Of a stretch of DNA of 64,000 nt, positions 59,095 to 64,000 are shown piece by piece. Under the pieces are notes generated by a model. That model was not told the origin of the DNA, did not search any database, and was given only the letters and a program-made list of their open reading frames with translations. Positions within the stretch are counted from its first letter, which is position 1, and each line of letters starts with the position of its first letter. Both the position numbers and the translations under genes were made by a program. The stretch comes from Sphingomonas sp. IC-56 (GTDB lineage: Bacteria; Pseudomonadota; Alphaproteobacteria; Sphingomonadales; Sphingomonadaceae), in contig NZ_JAJNDV010000004.1 of assembly GCF_021043375.1 (NCBI RefSeq), positions 62,001 to 126,000 on the forward strand. The letters run 5' to 3'.

Positions 59095-59718
59095 ATGAAG
59101 AAGACGATCCTCGCAACGCTGCTCGGCGCCACCCTGCTCGGCGGCACCGCCTACGCCTCCGTTCAGCAGGCCCCCAGCCGCGGCAACCCGATGATGAGGG
59201 CCGACATGAACGGCGACGGCATCCTGACTCGCCAGGAAGTGCTTGCCGCCGCCGACGCGCGCTTCGCCAAGCTCGACGCCGACAAGAACGGCCAGATCAG
59301 CCGCGAAGAATATCGCGCGGGCAAGCCGCACCGCGCCGGCATGCGCAAGCCCGGCGGCACCGATGATGGCAAGCGCGCCGCCTTCCAGCAGAAGATGCTG
59401 GAGCGTTTCGACACTAACAAGGACGGCACGCTGTCCGACGCCGAACGCCAGGCCGCACGCCAGCAGCGCCAGGCCAAGCATACGGAAGGCGGCAAGCGCG
59501 GCGGCCATCGTGGAATGGCAAAGCATTTCGACGGCAATGGCGACGGCTTCGTCACCCTCGCCGAGATGCGCGCCACCGTCACCACGCATTTCGACCGCGT
59601 CGACACCAACCGCAATGGCAGCATCGACAAGGCCGAACGTGAGGCCGCACACGCCAAGATGAAGGCGATGCGCGGGCACGGCCGTCACCACGGTGCCGCA
59701 GCACCTGCAGGCCGCTAA
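59095..59718 (+). CDS. Exported EF-hand protein
   Basis: A 207-aa protein with a signal peptide (MKKTILATLLGATLLGGTAYA). Five calcium-binding loops of EF-hand type are visible: DMNGDGILTRQE, DADKNGQISREE, DTNKDGTLSDAE, DGNGDGFVTLAE and DTNRNGSIDKAE. Between them lie Lys/Arg/His-rich linkers. Likely periplasmic. It precedes a two-component system by 71 bases on the same strand. Confidence 0.87.
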   Translation: MKKTILATLLGATLLGGTAYASVQQAPSRGNPMMRADMNGDGILTRQEVLAAADARFAKLDADKNGQISREEYRAGKPHRAGMRKPGGTDDGKRAAFQQKMLERFDTNKDGTLSDAERQAARQQRQAKHTEGGKRGGHRGMAKHFDGNGDGFVTLAEMRATVTTHFDRVDTNRNGSIDKAEREAAHAKMKAMRGHGRHHGAAAPAGR

Positions 59719-59789
59719 GCGCAAGCCGGGGCGCAGCGCACCTGCGTCCCGGCACTTCCCTTCATCCGGTGAGTTGTTACGGTCGCATC

Positions 59790-60509
59790 ATGTCCGACAC
59801 CCCGCACCTCCTCCTCGTCGACGACGAGCGCTCGATCCGCGAGCCGCTCGCGCAGTACCTCACCAAACAGGGTTTTCGCGTCACCCAGGCCGGCGATGCC
59901 GAAGGAGCCCGCGCCCGCATGGCAGCCTATGCGATCGATCTGGTGGTGCTCGACATCATGATGCCCGGCGAAGACGGCCTGTCGCTCTGCCGCCACATCC
60001 GCGAGACCAGCGAGACGCCGGTGATCCTCCTCACCGCTCGCGCAGAGGAGACCGACCGCATCGTCGGGCTGGAAATGGGCGCGGACGATTATGTCGTAAA
60101 GCCGTTCAGCCCGCGCGAACTGGCCGCGCGCATCAAGGTCGTCCTTCGCCGCATCCAGGCCGGAGGCACTAAGCAGCACGCCCCGGACGCCGGCAGCTTC
60201 GCCTTTGCAGGCTGGGTCCTGAAGGCCGGAGAGCGCACCCTGGTCGACCGCGAAGGCGTTTCGGTGCCGCTATCCACGGGCGAGTACAACCTGCTCCATG
60301 CGCTCGTAACGCGCCCGCGTCAGGTGCTCACCCGCGACCAGTTGCTCGACTTAACGCAGGGCCGTGAAGCCGCCGCGTTCGACCGTGCGATCGACAACCA
60401 AGTCAGCCGGCTGCGCAAGAAGATCGAGGGAGATGCCAAGAACCCGACGATCATCAAGACCGTCTGGGGCGGCGGCTACACGCTGGCGGCCGAAGTGACG
60501 CGCCTGTGA
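59790..60509 (+). CDS. OmpR-family response regulator
   Basis: A 239-aa regulator. The receiver domain has the acidic pair D11-D12 of VDDE, phosphoacceptor D55 (VVLDIMMPG), and VVKPFSPREL. The C-terminal winged helix has RQVLTRDQLLDL and DNQVSRLRKKIEGDAKNPTIIKTVWGGGY. The ATG giving MSDTPHLLLV is preferred. The kinase gene follows with a 4-base overlap. Confidence 0.94.
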   Translation: MSDTPHLLLVDDERSIREPLAQYLTKQGFRVTQAGDAEGARARMAAYAIDLVVLDIMMPGEDGLSLCRHIRETSETPVILLTARAEETDRIVGLEMGADDYVVKPFSPRELAARIKVVLRRIQAGGTKQHAPDAGSFAFAGWVLKAGERTLVDREGVSVPLSTGEYNLLHALVTRPRQVLTRDQLLDLTQGREAAAFDRAIDNQVSRLRKKIEGDAKNPTIIKTVWGGGYTLAAEVTRL

Positions 60510-61879
60510 GGCGCCTGTTGCCCAAGAGCCTTGCCGGCCAGATGGCGCTGCTCGTCGCACTTGCCTTGTTCGTGGCCCAGGCGATCAACTTTGGCATGCT
60601 GCTGCGCGAGCGGCGCGCCTTTCGCTACAGCCAGGTCATCGTACCTGCAGTGACGCGGCTGGTGGACACCAGCGAACGGCTCAACAACCCGGCCCCGCCC
60701 GACAGGGCGCGCGGACGCCGCACCGGCGAAGCTTCGCAGGGCGGCTCGCGCGTTCAGGTCACCGCGGCCAACCCCATTGCCGGCGGCGAGCGGCGCAGCG
60801 ACCTAGAAGCCGACTTTCGCCAGAGCCTGCAAGACGCAGGCATTAAGCCGCTCCAGGTCATTGTCACGGTCCAGCGCATCGCCCCCGATCACCCGCTTCC
60901 TGGGATACCCGCCAACCGCGCCGAACGCCTCCGCCGCGCGGGCGGCGAGCTTCGCGTCGCAGTGGAAATGCCGGATGGGCGGTGGCTGTCCTTGCGCGGC
61001 GCTTGGCCGCGCATGGAGCGCGGACTGGTTTGGCAGCTCGTCGCGCAAACCCTCATCCTCTACATCGTCGTGCTGATTCCCTTGCTGCTGGCCGGCCGGC
61101 GGATCGCTCGCCCGCTCCGCACCCTTGCGCTGGCCGCGCGCAGCTTCCGCCCGGGCGATGGCGTGCCCCCGCTTGAGGAAAGCGGTCCGAGCGACGTCCG
61201 CGCGGTAATTGGCGCGTACAACCACCTCAGCCGCCGCGTTACGGCCATGCTCGACGAAAAGGACCGCATGTTAGGGGCCATCGGTCATGACCTGCGCACG
61301 CCGCTGGCGGCGCTGCGGGTGCGCATCGAGTCGGTCGAGGATGACGACGACCGCAACCGCATGGCCGACACCATCGACGAAATGAACCGCACGCTGGAGG
61401 ACATCCTCTCGCTCGCGCGTCTCGGCCGCCCCAGCGAGCCCGCCACCGATGTCGACTTGTCCGCGCTCATCGACGCCGTGGTCGAGGACTTCCGCGATCT
61501 CGACCACGATGTGCAGTTCGAAGAAGCGCCACGCCTGCGCATGCACCTGCGCTCCGCCCTCATGCGCCGCGCCGTTCGCAACCTGATCGAGAACGCGGTT
61601 AAATATGCCGGCGGCGCCGAAGTCCGCCTGGTGCCCACCGCCGAGCGCGTCCGCATCGAGGTCGCCGACCGCGGCCCGGGGATACCCGAGGACAAGCTCG
61701 CCGCGGTATTCACGCCCTTCACCCGGCTGGAAAGCTCCCGCAACCGCGAGACCGGCGGCATCGGCCTGGGGCTAGCGCTCGCAAACGCCATCGTTAGCGA
61801 TGCAGGCGGCGCCATCACGCTGGCGAACCGGGAGGGCGGCGGCCTGCTGGCGACGATTACCCTTCCCCGTACAGCCTGA
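60506..61879 (+). CDS. Sensor histidine kinase
   Basis: A 457-aa membrane kinase. Two membrane helices (~13-33 and ~178-197) flank a ~145-residue periplasmic domain with no recognised family. A HAMP domain follows, then the H box IGHDLRTPLAAL with phosphorylated H261, N box NLIENAVKYA, G1 DRGPGIPE and G2 GGIGLGLALAN. The GTG start overlaps the regulator stop (GTGA). It is convergent with the flavoprotein. Confidence 0.93.
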   Translation: MRRLLPKSLAGQMALLVALALFVAQAINFGMLLRERRAFRYSQVIVPAVTRLVDTSERLNNPAPPDRARGRRTGEASQGGSRVQVTAANPIAGGERRSDLEADFRQSLQDAGIKPLQVIVTVQRIAPDHPLPGIPANRAERLRRAGGELRVAVEMPDGRWLSLRGAWPRMERGLVWQLVAQTLILYIVVLIPLLLAGRRIARPLRTLALAARSFRPGDGVPPLEESGPSDVRAVIGAYNHLSRRVTAMLDEKDRMLGAIGHDLRTPLAALRVRIESVEDDDDRNRMADTIDEMNRTLEDILSLARLGRPSEPATDVDLSALIDAVVEDFRDLDHDVQFEEAPRLRMHLRSALMRRAVRNLIENAVKYAGGAEVRLVPTAERVRIEVADRGPGIPEDKLAAVFTPFTRLESSRNRETGGIGLGLALANAIVSDAGGAITLANREGGGLLATITLPRTA

Positions 61880-61885
61880 CGGACC

Positions 61886-63508
61886 TCAGCTTGCGGTGAT
61901 GCTCCTGGCCACGGCCTCGGCGACCTTGATCCCGTCGATCGCCGCCGAGAGAATCCCGCCAGCATAGCCCGCGCCCTCGCCCGCCGGGAACAGCCGCTCG
62001 ACGTTCAGGCTCTGGAAGTCCGCCCCGCGCGTGATCCGGATCGGCGAGGACGTCCGCGTCTCGACCCCGGTCATTACCGCATCGGGATGGTCATAGCGCG
62101 CGATCTGGCGCCCGAACGCCGGCAGCGCCTCGCGGAACGACTCCAGCACGAACGGCGGCAAACAGGTGGAGAGATCCGTCGGGGTCACGCCCGGCTGATA
62201 GGACGGGATCACTTCGCCCAGCGCCGTCGAGGGCCGCCCGGCCAGGAAGTCGCCCACCGTCTGCGCCGGCGCATGGTAGTTCGATCCGCCTGCGACGAAC
62301 GCCAGCGATTCCCAATGCCGCTGCAAGTCGATTCCCGCCAACGGCCCTTCCGGATAATCGCGCGCCGGGTCGATCCCTACGACCAGCCCGGAGTTGGCAT
62401 TGAACTCGGCCCGCGAATATTGGCTCATGCCGTTGGTGACCACGCGGCCCTCTTCGGAGGTCGCTGCCACCACGCGCCCACCCGGGCACATGCAGAAGCT
62501 ATAGACCGTACGGCCATTCTCGCAGTGGTGCGCCAGGCTGTACGCCGCCGCGCCGAGATCGGGATGCTTGGCGCATTTGCCGTAGCGCGCCTGGTCGACC
62601 CAGCTTTGCGGATGCTCGATCCGCACCCCGATTGAAAAAGGCTTGGCCTCGATGTGCACACCCCGGTCGTGGAGCATCTGGAAGGTGGGACGTGCGCTGT
62701 GCCCCACCGCCAGCACGACATGATCCGCCTCCAGGAAGCTGCCATCATGCAGGTGCAGCCCGCGCAGCTTGTGGCGACCGTCGGCAAGCCGGTCGAGCGC
62801 CACATCATCGACTCGCGTCTGCCAGCGATACTCGCCGCCAAGCTCCTCGATGGTGCGGCGCATGCTTTCGACCATGGTGACTAGGCGGAAGGTGCCGATA
62901 TGCGGATGCGCCTCCCACAGGATGTCGTCGGGAGCGCCGGCCCTCACGAACTCCTCCAGCACCTTGCGGCCCAGGAAGCGCGGGTCCTTCACTCGGCAAT
63001 AAAGCTTGCCGTCCGAAAACGTCCCCGCCCCGCCCTCGCCGAACTGCACGTTGGAATCCGGGTTCAGCTCGGACTTGCGCCACAGGCCCCAGGTGTCCTT
63101 GGTCCGCTCGCGTACGATCTTGCCACGATCCAGGATGATCGGGCGAAACCCCATTTGCGCCAGGATCAGCCCGGCGAACAGGCCACAGGGCCCGGCCCCG
63201 ATCACCACCGGCCGCAGCCCGCTCCAGCCTTGCGGCGCCTGCGTGACGAAGCGGTACGCCATGTCCGGGGTTGCGCGCACGTCCTTGTCCCCAGCGAGGC
63301 GTGCCAGCACCTCGACCTCGTCGACGAGCGTCACGTCGACCGTGTAGACCAGCTGGATCGCGTTCTTGCGGCGCGCGTCGTTGCCGCGTTTGAACACCTT
63401 GTACTCCAGCACCGCATCTTCCCCGACACCCAGGCGCTTGGCGACGGCAGACGGGATCGCTTCGGGTGCATGGTCGAGCGGAAGGGCGAGTCCGGACAGG
63501 CGAAGCAT
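61886..63508 (-). CDS. FAD-dependent dehydrogenase (COG2509 type)
   Basis: A 540-aa flavoprotein of the conserved uncharacterised group. The first ~90 residues are an N-terminal domain, then the FAD motif VVIGAGPCGLFAGLILAQMG at ~99-118, DSNVQFGEGGAGTFSDGKLY, HVVLAVGHSARPTF, CMCPGGRVV and the closing FPAGEGAGYAGGILSAAIDG. The substrate of the family is not established. The ATG start gives MLRLSGLALPLD. It is separated from ndk by a good terminator. Confidence 0.88.
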   Translation of the reverse strand: MLRLSGLALPLDHAPEAIPSAVAKRLGVGEDAVLEYKVFKRGNDARRKNAIQLVYTVDVTLVDEVEVLARLAGDKDVRATPDMAYRFVTQAPQGWSGLRPVVIGAGPCGLFAGLILAQMGFRPIILDRGKIVRERTKDTWGLWRKSELNPDSNVQFGEGGAGTFSDGKLYCRVKDPRFLGRKVLEEFVRAGAPDDILWEAHPHIGTFRLVTMVESMRRTIEELGGEYRWQTRVDDVALDRLADGRHKLRGLHLHDGSFLEADHVVLAVGHSARPTFQMLHDRGVHIEAKPFSIGVRIEHPQSWVDQARYGKCAKHPDLGAAAYSLAHHCENGRTVYSFCMCPGGRVVAATSEEGRVVTNGMSQYSRAEFNANSGLVVGIDPARDYPEGPLAGIDLQRHWESLAFVAGGSNYHAPAQTVGDFLAGRPSTALGEVIPSYQPGVTPTDLSTCLPPFVLESFREALPAFGRQIARYDHPDAVMTGVETRTSSPIRITRGADFQSLNVERLFPAGEGAGYAGGILSAAIDGIKVAEAVARSITAS

Positions 63509-63554
63509 GGGATTACTCTGGCGCGTTGAGGGTGCTGTAGAGGGTAGAAGGATC

Positions 63555-63592
63555 GCTCAAAAGAGAAAGGCCGAGGCAAATGCCCCGGCCTT
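63555..63592 (-). terminator. Rho-independent terminator after ndk
   Basis: On the minus strand the stem AAGGCCGGGGC/GCCTCGGCCTT (one G-T pair) with an ATTT loop is followed by TCTCTTTT. It lies 26 bases after the ndk stop. Confidence 0.85.
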
Positions 63593-63618
63593 CCAGCTTC
63601 ATTGCGGAAGCGAAATGA

Positions 63619-64000
63619 TCAGCCGACGATCTCTTCGGGCTTGAAGAAGAAGTTGATCTCGATCTCGGCATTCTCTTCCGAGTCCGAGCCGTGGACCGAG
63701 TTGGCCTCGATCGACTCGGCCAGTTCCTTGCGGATCGTGCCGGCATCGGCATTGGCCGGGTTGGTCGCGCCCATGATGTCGCGGTTGCGCTGCACGGCGT
63801 TCTCGCCTTCCAGCACCTGCACGACGACCGGGCCCGAGATCATGAACTCGACCAGATCGTTGAAGAAGGGGCGCTCGCGGTGCACGCCGTAGAAGCCCTC
63901 GGCCTGCTCACGGCTCATCTGGATGCGCTTGGAAGCGACGACGCGCAGGCCGGCTTCCTCCAGCATCTTGGTGACTGCACCGGTGATGTTGCGACGCGTT
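63619..64000 (-). CDS. ndk: Nucleoside diphosphate kinase (partial, 5' end outside window)
   Basis: The C-terminal ~126 residues of a nucleoside diphosphate kinase, which balances NTP pools using a phosphohistidine. Read through the window edge it begins [20 protein letters not shown], the usual sequence about 12 residues after the start. The active-site histidine is in NSVHGSDS, preceded by [11 protein letters not shown]. The C-terminus [12 protein letters not shown] is normal. The start lies beyond position 64000. Confidence 0.95.
   Translation of the reverse strand, partial: TRRNITGAVTKMLEEAGLRVVASKRIQMSREQAEGFYGVHRERPFFNDLVEFMISGPVVVQVLEGENAVQRNRDIMGATNPANADAGTIRKELAESIEANSVHGSDSEENAEIEINFFFKPEEIVG

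Overview
The window reads as one continuous stretch of a GC-rich alphaproteobacterial chromosome, most likely from the order Sphingomonadales (Sphingomonas or a close relative). The evidence is a complete 14-subunit nuo operon running straight into birA, coaX and rnj; a large TonB-dependent receptor with an EEIVVTA segment ahead of the plug; the order zapA - 6S RNA - 5-formyltetrahydrofolate cyclo-ligase; and many lipid or aromatic acid CoA genes. I see no plasmid, phage, integrase, transposase or CRISPR signature.

Layout. 1-300: palindromic repeats. 301-18662, all minus strand: respiratory complex I in the order nuoABCDE-(55-aa membrane protein)-FGHIJKLMN, then birA, coaX, a terminator, rnj and a DUF1467 protein. 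Nearly every nuo junction overlaps by 1-4 bases (ATGA, GTGA, TGATG or TAATG). 18663-24507: a possible iron-responsive promoter for nuo, then inositol monophosphatase, EF-P, two cell-wall enzymes, thiE, a DUF72 protein and the tRNA hydroxylase TrhO. 24510-31336: central carbon genes (class I aldolase, pgk, gap, tkt) with an MFS exporter between them. 31464-33544: a small coiled-coil protein, zapA, 6S RNA, 5-FCL, DUF2842 and two identical tRNA-Asp genes.

33591-44939: an AI-2E-type permease and a fatty-acid module (acyl-CoA ligase, serine hydrolase, FadJ-type enzyme, two acyl-CoA dehydrogenases, TesB thioesterase), then a manganese catalase. Two copies of a long inverted repeat flank fadJ. 45025-47290: three exported proteins of unknown role, one with three TonB-C-like repeats.

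47653-58972 is the most interesting part. A minus-strand operon of ACAD10/11-type acyl-CoA dehydrogenase, zinc alcohol dehydrogenase, aminoglycoside-phosphotransferase-like kinase and SDR faces a double-headed TetR regulator across palindromic operator candidates. A DUF1488-like gene, a TonB-dependent receptor, a GST and an acyl-CoA ligase follow. The kinase plus dehydrogenase pair matches the logic of 4-hydroxyacyl-CoA (levulinate-type) catabolism, which is inference here.

59095-64000: an exported EF-hand protein next to a two-component system, a COG2509-type flavoprotein, and the 3' part of ndk, cut by the window edge. Five families of palindromic repeats are scattered through the gaps. Overall the window is mostly ordinary chromosome with a catabolic accessory zone in its last third.
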